Assembly: GCA_037157565.1 (NCBI GenBank)
Contig: JAZHRO010000054.1
Coordinates: forward strand, 17,901,501-17,965,500
Length of the DNA stretch: 64,000 nucleotides
DNA from: Thalassia testudinum
Taxonomy: Eukaryota; Streptophyta; Magnoliopsida; Alismatales; Hydrocharitaceae
Reading direction: 5' to 3'
Both the position numbers and the translations under genes were made by a program. Numbering within the stretch: position 1 is the stretch's first letter; each line of letters starts with the position of its first letter. Below are positions 30,562 through 41,180 of this stretch, in pieces. The notes beneath the pieces are model-generated. The model saw nothing but the letters and a program-made list of their open reading frames with translations. It ran no database searches and had not been told where the DNA came from.

Positions 30562-30574
30562 TACCCCCATGCCT
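30562..30574 (-). other. M polypurine tract
   Basis: The minus strand reads AGGCATGGGGGTA immediately before the LTR start TGATGAG. It is identical to the tract of P. Confidence 0.85.
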
Positions 30575-32050
30575 AGCTTTTGCTAGTCCCTTAGCAAAAA
30601 CTTAAGGTTTCAACCCTTGTTCTAGACCATGAAGTTTTCAATAGTTTTAGATAAGTGCCTTCATAGATTAGGTTAGAATGCTGATCATAGGCCTAAAAGG
30701 TACTCTAGTGCCAATCAAGATCCAAATCTGTCTAGCCTTAGCCTCAGTCTTTTAGCAAAGGTTTTTAAGGCCCACAAGAACTAACCTAAGGTTTATTGGA
30801 CTTCGTGGTTAAAGCACCCGTGCTTGAAATGATTTTAGCCCTGGATCAGTTCGCAGTGCGTTTTGTAAGAGAGAGATAGAAAGTTTTTCTGTTTGGAGAG
30901 TTTTTTCTCTCTTTTTCTTTTTAGTTCTAGCCTAGGATTGGCTTTTCAACACGGTCTGTATCAGATTCCTTGCTCCCATCATCAATCCTCAAGGGTTCCT
31001 GGCGATCGATGCTTCGAGATAGCACCGCCCATGGCAACCCCCGGAACCCTGGCTATTGAGATTTCGAGATAATCCCATCCATGGTATTCCGTGGCCGAAT
31101 CCAGACCCTGGCAATTGACATTTCGAGATAATGCCATCCATGGAATCTGAACCAGCAGAGTGCTTATATGCCCCCCGTAGGATATGTAAATATCCTAAGA
31201 GACAAGCACCGAGGAGATGATATTTTGTTACGCATCTTCGAGGGGATTTCCCGCCTCTCCGCGCTGGGAACTCGTCCAAATCAACTTGTGTTGATCGGCC
31301 GCTCCTATTCTAGATGTTCTTTTCAGATTTTTGTGACGCTTCTGCGTGATTCTGATTTTTACGCTTACTGAACCAGGCTGTGTGTGAGATTAGGGTGCTT
31401 AGGTTACTGAGTCCCGTAAACCAAAAATTAGTTAACGAGGCCGAATACTCCCTAAGCCTTAGACCTAATACTTCAGCTTTTCATTTTCCTCAACCTCTTG
31501 AGGAGTGTCCAGATCTTAATGGGTACTAAGAGTCTATTCAAGAATTCCTAAGGTTTGCATTCTTTACTAATCTTATTGTGCACTTTTCTTGAATGAGGTC
31601 TAGAGCTTAGGTTAATTCCTTAGTTCCTTACTAATGACTATCACTTTTTCTCATAATTTTGTGCTCCTTTTTCATTTTGTTTCTTTTCTCCTTCACAAAA
31701 TTTTCCTTCTCCTCTTTTCCTCTTATTCTTTTTCGAAAATTTTTTTTTAATTTTTATGGTATTTTTGGCATATGTGAATTTTTTGTTTGAAACCTTTTCT
31801 TACGAGTTTTTGCACTTTCATACCCCCCCATGCCTAAGATTTGCAATGTCCTCATTGTAACCTAGGGGTTTTTATTCAACTAAGTTCATACATTAGGATA
31901 GCTGTTTTGATGAGTGAATGGGTCGGGGTGACTGTTGCGGACGATTTCTAATCTCAGATGCAAGCACCTGAGGTGGAGTCGGTTGTCCTAAAGTGTGAAC
32001 TTCAAGTGCAAAAAGCTGTCAGAACAAGTTTCAGGTTTTCAAAGAGAATG
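30575..32050 (-). other. M 3' region (no gene)
   Basis: Non-coding on the element strand. From the ORF outward it contains a CAATGAGGACATT ... GGCATGGGGGGG signature (plus 31818-31858) as in P, an AT-rich stretch (31670-31800), and three degenerate copies of a TTCGAGATA...CCATGG unit (31013, 31073, 31122). Confidence 0.7.
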
Positions 32051-32066
32051 ACGGGCTGCCTCCCGT
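32051..32066 (-). terminator. Conserved-looking hairpin just after the M ORF
   Basis: The minus strand reads ACGGGAGGCAGCCCGT (5-bp stem, 6-base loop), preceded by a TTTAGCGCTC stretch, 22 bases past the ORF stop. A GCGCT...GGGAGGCAACCC element is, to my knowledge, common after the coding part of plant Athila/Tat relatives. Its role is unknown and 'terminator' is only a placeholder type. Confidence 0.4.
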
Positions 32067-32087
32067 TGAGCGCTAAATTTGATGCCT

Positions 32088-33938
32088 TCAGCCAAGCGGG
32101 AAATGTGATGGAGAGGGGATGGTCAAATCAGCAGAGTTTTGTAAGACAAGCACCTTGATTAAGAGCCTGGTTGGTCCAACCAGGTGCTTGTTCAGATCAA
32201 CAGGCTGATGATGCAGCCCAAACCCAATCAATCTAGTGGGTTGATAGATGTGGATAAAAAAGTGTGGAACCCACCATAAACTATGAGGCTCAGATGGATG
32301 TGGAAGTGTAAACGCAGGGTTTGGCTGTGCCGAATCAGCCTGGTCAGAGTAGGGACCCGTAGGATAATCAGTGGTTGATGCAGGAACCCTACAGGGGTGA
32401 TCAGAGAATGATAGAGCATGGCATGTAGTCTGATCAATGTTCGAAACCCGATGTGGAAATGCAATCGGCTCGGTGAGAGGTGGATCAGCATAGAAATTGA
32501 GTCCGGTTGCGGGTCGGGGTTTGGGAGAGGTTTTGATCTGTTCTGTGTGTGCGGATGAGGTGGCCATTGTGTACGAGGGCTCTTCTAGAGACAGACGATA
32601 GGTGATTTTCTGTAGAGAGTCCTCTGGGTAACTATCAAATGCCGGAAGAGTGTTTGTAGGGTGAAAGAAATCGGATTCGAGAAAAAATTTGGATTCTTGG
32701 TTGCAATTACTCTTGGCATTTTCTGTTTTTGGTTCCTGAGGATCGAAAAGGAATGATTCTGTGTTATCAGTGATCTCGGGAATCAGGACCTCAGAGTCAG
32801 AGTCATGTGAACTGAGGTCGTGGATAGGCCTGGTGTGTTCAGGAAGGGGAATCTCTCCGCAATTATAGTCAGATCTGAAATTGTCGGAGAGTTGGCGAAA
32901 ATGATCATGAATTCCACCACAGCACAAATCATCAGATGTGGAATCAGCAGCCTGACTGGGTTCTAGTCTATATGTCACTTCCGGGCTCAAAAAGATGTTC
33001 TGTTCAAGCTCTAAGCTGGTAGGATAGATCCCATTAAAACCTTGCTCATCCAACTCCTCAGTTTCTGTATCATAAATTGGCATGTTTTCTGAAAAATCAA
33101 TCAGATTTCCTGAGGGTGTTGGAAAAGGACATTCATCAAATAAAGGCCCGGAATCATATTCTGTAAAAATTTGATCTTTCTCATAAGGGGCCTCATAATC
33201 TTCCCAATAAGTTTCAGATCTAGGTTCTAGGCTTAGGATGTGGGTAGAATTATTAGAACCTAAGTCTGAATAACCTTCGAGGGTTACCTTATCAAAACAA
33301 GGGGCGGAATTTATACCCTCCAGAGGTTCAATTCTAATCTTGTTATTGCAGGAGTCTTGGAGTTCTAAGCTTGGTGATTTACGGCCTAGGGTTGGCTCAG
33401 CATTGTGTTCTCCTGCAACTTCCCAACCTATTTTAATGCTATCTTTTATTTGGGTTGGAATTTTACAACCACTTTGTGCCTCAATCCCGAGATCTGGGAA
33501 ACTGAATTGTTCCTTAATACTGTTCCAAGATGGTTCATCCTCTGTTTCTGGTTTATACGGGTATTTCTGGTTGATAATTTGTTCTACTGATTTCATCATT
33601 TCTACCCGTTTTATAAGGGCATCTTGGTGTTGTTCCCAAAGTACAGGATTTGTTAAGCATTGAAGGTATTCAGATTGGTGTAATTTTTCCATCTCAATGT
33701 ATCCTGTCATGAGCATGTCTCGGGTTGATCCTTTTGAAATTCCAGTCAATAGAATTTGGGCACAGTTTATGATGAAGGATGTGGTTGTTGGGACATCAAC
33801 CTGAATATCTCCTATTGGTGTTGAGGTTTTTTCTTCTTTTTCATAGAATTTTATGGCATCCTCGATCATTTTATCTTTCATAGATCTCCGATATTCAGGT
33901 TTCTTGAATGGTAGTCTTGCTAGGTAATTAGGCTGCAT
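32088..33938 (-). CDS. Unknown 616-aa protein of element M, intact
   Basis: I do not recognise this protein. The frame is uninterrupted for 616 codons, unlike every coding region of P and N. The ATG at 33938 is the first Met of the frame. In-frame sequence stays open for 28 codons upstream to a TAG at 34025-34023, and a TTTTTGCAG acceptor-like site precedes it. Residues 1-150 look folded: Lys/Arg/Glu-rich, with KMIEDAIKFYEKEEK and a following helical stretch. Residues 150-480 are strongly acidic and rich in Ser, Pro and Asp/Glu. The C-terminus is more basic and hydrophobic. No zinc knuckle, protease DSG/DLG, RT or integrase motif is present. It sits where gag would start relative to the primer site and ends just before the post-pol signature. 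It may be an accessory protein, a highly diverged Gag, an ORF1 as in some Tat elements, or a captured host segment. Confidence 0.6.
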   Translation of the reverse strand: MQPNYLARLPFKKPEYRRSMKDKMIEDAIKFYEKEEKTSTPIGDIQVDVPTTTSFIINCAQILLTGISKGSTRDMLMTGYIEMEKLHQSEYLQCLTNPVLWEQHQDALIKRVEMMKSVEQIINQKYPYKPETEDEPSWNSIKEQFSFPDLGIEAQSGCKIPTQIKDSIKIGWEVAGEHNAEPTLGRKSPSLELQDSCNNKIRIEPLEGINSAPCFDKVTLEGYSDLGSNNSTHILSLEPRSETYWEDYEAPYEKDQIFTEYDSGPLFDECPFPTPSGNLIDFSENMPIYDTETEELDEQGFNGIYPTSLELEQNIFLSPEVTYRLEPSQAADSTSDDLCCGGIHDHFRQLSDNFRSDYNCGEIPLPEHTRPIHDLSSHDSDSEVLIPEITDNTESFLFDPQEPKTENAKSNCNQESKFFLESDFFHPTNTLPAFDSYPEDSLQKITYRLSLEEPSYTMATSSAHTEQIKTSPKPRPATGLNFYADPPLTEPIAFPHRVSNIDQTTCHALSFSDHPCRVPASTTDYPTGPYSDQADSAQPNPAFTLPHPSEPHSLWWVPHFFIHIYQPTRLIGFGLHHQPVDLNKHLVGPTRLLIKVLVLQNSADLTIPSPSHFPLG

Positions 33939-35005
33939 AATTGGATCAGGTGGTGGAATAGAATCAAAGTTTGAATCAAGATGGAAGAAGGGGATTTTGT
34001 TCAGAATCAGAGGAAAGAGGGGCTATGTGAATGATTTCTGCAAAAACAAAGGAGCCGAGGCTTAGCCTCGGGGAGAGTGAATTTCTATAGGAGGTTTCAA
34101 GGACCTCCTGAAAAATACTGAAGGGCTGGATGAGATAAGCAGGTGCTGGACCCAATCAAGACACCCAAAAATTGTTGGGTGACTATAGAGGTTCGGGGCA
34201 GATGGACCCCTTGATCAGAAAGATCGTCCACCTGAGAATTACCTGGGCAGCCAGAGAGGGAGAGTCCCGCGAAGACCCCTACACGGTAGAGCGTCCCCAC
34301 GGGTTACAGGGTTTCCCCCACCCGACCTCTCTTGTCACTGCGGTTCCAGGTAGACCAGAATGGGGATCTTGACCTCTTAAGTCTACCAATTTTAAGATCA
34401 GGGTGCTTAAGGTTTTCACTTGAACTTTAGTCTTTTAAGTGCAAAGAGTGACCTAATTTAAGGTTGGTTGACCCAAGGGGTCAACTTTACCTCTTGTTTT
34501 CTTTGAGAGCTTTTAGGTCCTGTCTTTTAGGGTTCAAGTGTTTAGAGAGCCAATTGTTTTAGATTTTCTTTGAATAGGTATTTTCAGACAAGGGCTTGGG
34601 CACACTTCATTTGGTTTTCTCAATTCTTGCTTAAGGAGTGTGTCTCTAAATCCCTAGTGTTGGATCCTAGGTTGGCTCTACTTGGTCCAGTTAATTCTTT
34701 GTTGGGTAATTAGGGCTCAAGCAAGAATGTGTTAGCCCTTAAATACCCTTAATAGTGTGCAGAAATAATGAGTTGAAAACATGCAACTTTTATGGTTACT
34801 AAATATGGAAGACAGGTTAGCCCTATATTGCTTGTTCTTTTCTTTTCTTCCTCTTTAGAGCTTAGGGGTTAATAGTGAGAGGAAAAATTTACCTGTCTTT
34901 GGTGTGGTTGCTTGTCTTCTTGAGTTCCTGTAGCTGCACAAAAGAGAGGAGATTATCAGAAATAAAAAAAAGTACAGGAATGTTTACCTCTAGAATAGCC
35001 GTTGC
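33939..35005 (-). other. M 5' leader (no gene)
   Basis: About 1.07 kb between primer site and ORF, similar in length to the P leader. A TTTTTGCAG acceptor-like site (plus 34038-34046) lies about 100 bp before the ORF ATG, so the leader may be spliced; this is inference. Confidence 0.6.
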
Positions 35006-35023
35006 TCCCCGGCAACGGCGCCA
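35006..35023 (-). other. M primer binding site (tRNA-Asp)
   Basis: The plus strand shows the 18-base tRNA-Asp 3' end TCCCCGGCAACGGCGCCA, three bases from LTR X3. Confidence 0.93.
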
Positions 35024-35026
35024 AAA

Positions 35027-35182
35027 TGAAAGACGTCGGTTCTGTTATAACGTTGTAGTAAAGCCGGTTGTTACCAACGTTTCATATAAAAATTTTTTTA
35101 CTCGGAAAAATAAAAGAGTTCCCGAGGTCGAACTCAGGGAGCAAGTTGTATTCTAGAGATATACAAGTTCTATTACAAAAAT

Positions 35183-35216
<34 letters not shown>

Positions 35217-36937
35217 AAATTTGGCTTCTTCTTCTTCTCTTCTTTCTTCCTCTTTGGCTTTTGTTCTTCCTGTTCTTCTTCTTCTTCTTCTGCTTTCTTC
35301 AGATCTTCCCCTCGTGCTCTTCTTCTTCTGTCTTCTGTTCTTCCTTGTTTTCTTTCTTTCTTTTTCTTCAGATCTTCTTCTTCTTTTCTTGCTTCTTGCT
35401 TCTCTTCATTTCTTCTTCTTCTTTGTCTTCACCTGCCTTGACCTCTCTTCTTCTTCTTTCGCGTTGGCCGTTGCTCTTCCTTCTTCTTCAGCCTGTCTTC
35501 TTTCCTGCTCTGGCTGCTGACCTTCCGTCGTCTGCCCCGGTGCTGAGACGACTTAACGATGCCTTTGCTACAGTGCAGCAGCTCCTTCTTCTTCAGCGGG
35601 TCTGCTTCTTCTTCTTTGGCCTGCACACTTCAGAGTTTTTTCGTCAAGAGGCAAAAACCTACTCTACCCCCCTCCCCCGCGTATCTCTCTCTCTGAAATC
35701 ACTCTTCGGAAGCTCTCCCAGAGCGCTACCGGGTAATCGGGTTCGGGTCCAGGCCCACCGGCGTGCGTGGTGGGCGAGGAGTGCAGGTCAGTCTAATCGG
35801 GTCGGGCCAGGTCCGCGGAGCGTGGTCACGGACGAGGCCGGGTCGGGTCGGGTGAGAGGGACCTCACCCCGTGGTAACTGAGGCAAACAGATGGTGGCAC
35901 TTTTGCAATTTATGTGGGTGTGTGGCTTCAGAAATTCCCGAGGTGGGACTATCCGCGCACCCCTTTTCTCTCACGCCTGCAGTAGGGATGGTGCTTCCAA
36001 TTGCAACAGCTGTTGAGGCTCGCAACTCCAATTGAGGGCCAGGGTGTGTGCGCAAGACTCTTTCGCGCAGCCTAGGTCTTCAACCTGGGATATCTAGGCT
36101 TGGAGCAACCTCAAGCAAGCTTCGAGCTTCCTCGCCAATGGCGGTCAAGGCCTGGAACCTGAAATCAATAGAACGGCCTCTCGGCCAAATCAGACAGGCG
36201 GGGGACCTTCGCCGTGGCACGGCGAAGGTGGTCAGGGGGTCTGCAGGGGGCGAGGTTGAGCTAACAGGTCGTCCTAGGTCAAACTGTGAGCGAGGAAGTG
36301 GGTGTGTTCGGTGGATCTGCAGAGGGTGTTTGGTGGGAAGTGGAGGGGCGGAAGAGGATCAGGGTGAGGAGGCGGAGGTTCTGCGGTGGTCGGCGAGCCG
36401 TGTGGGTCGCTGAGGTGATGGGAGCGGCTCGCCGGAGGGTGGTCGGAGGCGGAGAGGATGAGGGTGAACAGGAGCGGTCGCCGGAGGGTGGTCGGAGGCG
36501 GAGAGGATGAGGGTGAACAGGAGCGGTCGAGGGTTTAATTGACTAAATTGGAAGCGGGGAAAGAAAGAGGAGAAGAAGGGGAGTAGGTCTAACTTACTTG
36601 CAGGGACGAAGGGGGAGGAACAGGGCGACAGTCGTATCGACTGTCGCCGGAGAAGACGATGCCCAGTGGGGGGAGGACGGCGGTGACGACGGGGCAGAGG
36701 CAGCGCGCGTCGGTATTGCGCGACGCGGGAAGAGCAGGGGAAGAAATCTCTGCTGCTGGTATTGCGGCAGAGCGAAGAGGAGGAGGAGGAAGAACCGCCG
36801 GAGCTGGTGGGCGTCTGCCGGAGTGAGAAGAGAGGAAAGTTGGGGGTTTTCTCCGTCAGATCCAAGCTGCCCTGGTCGGTGGAGCAGCGGGGGGTATTTA
36901 TAGGGATGAGACAGGGAGGAAGGCGGAGGGAGACGAC
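35027..36937 (-). repeat. LTR X3, truncated 5' LTR of M
   Basis: Same truncation point as X1: homology to X2 stops at 36937 and block Z follows. It lacks the 16-base segment of X1 and X4, as X2 does. The GA/CTT tracts and the 49-bp duplication are present. Confidence 0.88.
36895..36902 (-). promoter_or_regulatory. TATA box of LTR X3
   Basis: TATAAATA on the minus strand, 35 bp from the truncation. It would drive M RNA if still active without its U3. Confidence 0.55.
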
Positions 36938-38746
36938 TTTTGATTGAAGAGAACTTTTGATTGAAGAGAACTCCTCTGATCAACGAATCCCTTCCAAAAT
37001 TGGAATGAAGATTCCTTGAGGAGTGCTCTTTTCAACGCAGCTGATTTCAACCTCCATAACCTTCCCAATCTCTCATGTGAACGCATGAGAGATTTGGGTT
37101 TCCTACTCTGAAAAACCTTCCATGGTTGAAAGCTTGGATTCCAAGCTTCAACCGCCCTCTACTACCTATATAAAGAACCACTAGACCTCGCCAAGTTGGG
37201 GAAGACTTGATTCCAGCCATGAAAACCCCTTTTCCTCCTTCCAATCATGAAGTTCCACAAGCCCCGACGACTCCTCCTGACCTCTCTCATCGTCTGACCA
37301 CAAAACTAATGGCCGGACTCTCTTTCTCTCCCTCGTCTGCTCATGACCATACTAGCATGTGCCCCTCTAACTTGGTCATCGTCGCCGTCCCCATCCCCGA
37401 AGTACCTTCTTCCCCAGCGCCAGCCTACCAACGTCGGTGCTGTTCTTCCCCTTTCATCCATTTAGATTAGGCTAGAATAGGTAGTTTAGCCCTTAGGTTT
37501 AGTTTGGTACCTAAAAATACCCTTCGACACCGCCACTCACCTCTGTCTTCCTCGTCTCCGACTGCTCCTCTAGCGAGGTGACTGCACTACTACACAACTC
37601 CATCTATCTCGTCGAAACTTTCACAAGCTCTGCCATTCCACCACGAACAAAAGCCCTCTCCTATTTCTCCTTTTCTCCTACCCAAACCACCTATTGGACA
37701 ACCCACCTTTGCACCAGCTTTTTCGTCATCATCCGGCCACCATAGCCACTCGCATACAATGCCACCACCACCATTACATTCCACAACGTCTGACGATCCA
37801 CCTGAACTTGTTTGATAGGGCCAATAGGCCATTTTTGTGTTTTCAAGTCTCCAGGTTCACTTCGCCATTGAAGAGCGAGTTTGAGCTCGCTTGAAGCATT
37901 CTCCAGCGGCTGCAAGTTCTAGGTTTCCGCGTCAGGCAACTCGGAACAGATCCAGCTTCAAGTTTGACCCAATAATTGGGTCATTGACTGACCTCATCGC
38001 ACGAATTCAATGAGAGCTGCTATTACTGCTTGGAGCGAAGACGGTGGGACATTTAGTCCCACCTCTAAAACTAGTGGCACCGCAGCAGCGCATAAATTGC
38101 GAAAGTGATATGGGTTGTTTGCCTAGTACACAAGGGGGGTGAGGTCCCCTGCACATCCCACTGCCTCGCTTGTGACACTGCTCACACGGGTCTAGCATCC
38201 GACCCGACTACCTGCCTAAGCTCACTCCTCGGGTATGCGGATCCTCCGATTACCCGATAACCCGATGTGCATGGCTCTGGGAGAGCGGAACCTAGAGAGA
38301 GAAAAGAAGAGAGTGCACGAGGTAGGGGAGGGTTTTGTTTTTTTGTGCATTGGCTAAAACTTAGCCAAAATCCGAGCCCTTTCCCCTATGCTTAAAGAAG
38401 AAGGAAGAAGACAGGCAGAAAAAGAAGTCTTGAAAGAGAAAGAAAGAAGCGGAAGAAAGGAAGGAGGCATGTGCGTGAAGAGAAAGCAGGGAAGGAAAGA
38501 AAGGAAGAAGAAGAAGAAAGAAGAAGAGAAGAAGAGCCACAACAGAAGAAGGAAAGAGAGAAAGCAGAGAAAGAAGAAGGCACTATAGCAGTTGAACATT
38601 TAAGGTGTCTGATCTCTAAAGGAGACGTCTGATTACTGTAGCATTCAAGCTACTATGCCGATATTTGATTGCTTTGATCCTGATTACTGTGGCATTATTG
38701 ATTACCTTAGTATATGTTTAACGTGCTAAATCGGTGTTTTAAAAGG
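36938..38746 (+). repeat. LTR-like block Z, second copy
   Basis: Copy of 2143-3951 with no difference noticed. No gene. Boundary uncertainty as in the first copy. Confidence 0.65.
37167..37174 (+). promoter_or_regulatory. TATA box of block Z, second copy
   Basis: TATATAAA, 265 bp to the right of the oppositely directed X3 TATA box. Confidence 0.5.
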
Positions 38747-39463
38747 TGTCGCGTTGCAGTATAGCCGAAATAGCATTCAAATAAATACAATTTTTATTAA
38801 TCGAAAAGATTCCGAGGTTGAACACAATAAGCAATATGGAATTCAGAAATCAAGATCACAATTTAAGCTAAAATAATTTGCAATAATATCAGCTATCAAT
38901 CTGCAAAAAGATGGGAGTAAAATGGTGATTTAAATGGGAGTAAAATGGTGATTTAAATCACCTACAATATTAACTAAGGAACTCAATGTATATGTATGAA
39001 ATGAAACTCAAATCTATCGTTTGATTTGTAAATCAGACGACTTAAAGTCGTCTGCTGATGTGCTACAACTCTTCTTCTTCTTCCTATCTTTGACTCTGTC
39101 TTTCCTCCTCAGCTTCTTCTCTTTCTTCAGCTACGGCTTTCTTCTTCTTTTTCTTCTCTATCTCTGCTTTGCTCCTTCTTCTTCTACTCTTCTGCTCAGG
39201 CCTTCACCTCTTCTTTTCTTCTTCCTTCTCTGGCTTTCCTCTTCTGAATCCGGCTAAGTGTCAGCCTGATTTCCTGAGAGCAAAACCCCCTGCCCCCGCG
39301 TAGCTCTCTTCCTTTCTCTCTTAGGATCCGCTCTCCCAGAGCCATGGATATAATCGGGTTATCGGATCGTACGCACCTAGGTCCAGGGCTACCGACCGTG
39401 AGTGGAAGCCGAGGAGTGAGACAGATTAGGCAGGTAATCGAGTCACGTGCACCAGGTCCATGG
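38747..39463 (-). repeat. LTR-like block Y, first part, second copy
   Basis: Copy of 3952-4668, including the 23-bp tandem duplication and the 21-base palindrome (39034-39054). Interrupted by P. Confidence 0.7.
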
Positions 39464-39468
39464 GGTAG

Positions 39469-41159
39469 TGATGTAAACACATTTACACTACTTAAAATAT
39501 CTATTTATACATGTTCTTAAGCATAGGATTGCATTTCATGATATAAATATTGCATAACATGCATCATCTTGCATTTACAGTAGTTTGAATAAAATGGAGG
39601 TTAATTGTCTCCTTTTATGTTCTTGGACAGGGCAAACATTTTATCGGGGCCTCGGATCAAAGATCCAACCGTATGGATGTGATCAGGGCAACGATTGGAG
39701 TTCAACGACTCCAAGATCACCCTAATCAGGCATCCGTAACATCAGATAGTGACCCGGGAACCCTAGAAGATCAAGGGCCAGGATGGTGTAAATTCGCACT
39801 TCAGATGATAAATCCGACCGCACGGATGAATTCGGATAGACGATCGCAGCCCAACGACACAAAAATCGAGTCAATCTGACATCTGTGGCACCATCTACAA
39901 CTTCCAGAAGATGGACGGCCAAGATAGTGCCACGTGGCACCATCTCAGCTGCCCAAACGGCCGCTTGCATCTTGTGAAGGCCCCGCACCCGATCGCTCTC
40001 CGCCGTTGGATCTTAATCCAACGGTTGTGGTCGCTCGTGCTTAAAAGTGTCCGCTCGACCATCTGCGCCCCATAGCGCAGTGGTCGAGCGCGCTTTCGCG
40101 AGAGGCAGGCGCAGGATCGAGCCGCGGCGAGGGGCTGGAGCGGGAGATTGGGCGTGAGTGGAGCGTTAGATGGAGATCGGAAGGCCGCGCGCGCCCGATA
40201 GCGTCCACGCGCAATTGAACGCGCGGCACGGACGCGCGATTGCACGCGGGCGGGCGCGCAACGCAGCGGGCGGAGACGCATTTTAAGCCGTCCGATCTCG
40301 CGATCGGACGGCTGAAAAGCGATGAACGTGCGCAAGCCGTTGAGCGCGCGAGCAGGCGAGGAGGCGCGTGCGATCCGCCCACGACGCCCACGTTGAGGGC
40401 TTTAGTGACGGATTTATCCGTCACTAAAGACCCCTCTTTTATTATTTTGAAGTTGTAATGTCCATTTTGCCCCCACTCCTTGCAACTATAAAAGGAGGCC
40501 CCCTCCATACGAAATTCTCATCCCTTCTTTCTCCTCTCTACCCCTCCAAAGCTCAAGAGAAGCTTGTCCCACACCTGGGAGTCTTCTCGCGAGATAAAGT
40601 CCAATTTTCGTTCCCCTTCAGAAGTGGATCCCGCGACGACGACGGCGTGCTGCTCCGTTCCCGTTCTTCTGCTTCGTCCTGCTTCGTTCTCCTTCGTCCA
40701 AGCGTCGTCCCATCTGGCTCGTCCTCCAAGCAATCGTCGAGGAGGATAACTTCTCTCTCCCATTCTTATTTACAGCTTTTCTAGTGTAGAATTTTCCTGC
40801 TTTATAGTGTAATTGATTTTCCGCTTTCTAGTGTAACTTTTATTTAATTTGATTATATAAACAATTGGAATATTGAATGCATGTTCTCTTTCTCTCTCTC
40901 TCTCTCTGTCTCTCTCTCTCTCTCTGTTTCTTTTAGTCTGATAGCTCCATTGTAATTATATCGCCTTGCTTATCAAAAGAAAAATCCTAAAAAAAATATA
41001 ATTGCGAATATAGATCAACGTAGCCTCCCTATGTTCGACCCGGAATTATTTTCGGTATAAATTTTATTTGTTGAACACGAATTCTTCGCTTTCGAACTAC
41101 AACGACAGGTTTTCCAAAACCAAACACGTAAGCGTAGCGATTCGCAAAACGTTTCAACA
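39469..41159 (+). repeat. P 5' LTR, second copy
   Basis: As 4674-6364; one C to T change is visible at about 40167. Both hairpins (40286-40313, 40400-40429) and the TATA box (40487) are kept. Confidence 0.92.
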
Positions 41160-41162
41160 TTT

Positions 41163-41180
41163 TGGCGCCGTTGCCGGGGA
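41163..41180 (+). other. P primer binding site (tRNA-Asp), second copy
   Basis: TGGCGCCGTTGCCGGGGA, three bases after the LTR. Confidence 0.93.

Larger units (their letters stand above)
1..34811. repeat. Tandem unit 1 of a ~34.8-kb nested retrotransposon cassette
   Basis: Base 1 aligns with base 34812, and the match then runs to the end of the window (base 64000 aligns with about 29206). The offset changes only between 34794 and 34811 because of small indels. The unit contains, in order: M-type leader, truncated LTR X, inverted LTR Z, LTR Y split by Athila element P, chromovirus N inside P, and then element M. Differences from unit 2 are sparse single-base changes, for example at 5367, 8523, 13527, 15652 and 21486, plus short indels near 17450, 18447 and 24313. 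The unit boundary is arbitrary because the window starts inside M. A true tandem duplication and an assembly duplication cannot be separated from sequence alone. Confidence 0.93.
27760..36937 (-). mobile_element. Element M: non-autonomous LTR element with a single intact unknown ORF
   Basis: Minus-strand element. 3' LTR X2 (27760-30561, full length), polypurine tract (30562-30574), interior of 4465 bp, tRNA-Asp primer site (35006-35023), 5' LTR X3 (35027-36937, truncated). The interior encodes no gag, protease, RT, RNase H or integrase. In their place is one 616-codon frame. Primer site, polypurine tract and post-pol signature match Athila element P, so an Athila-type element is the likely helper (inference). 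The two LTRs share a 16-base deletion relative to X1 and X4, which supports their being a pair. No target duplication can be tested because X3 is truncated. Confidence 0.82.
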
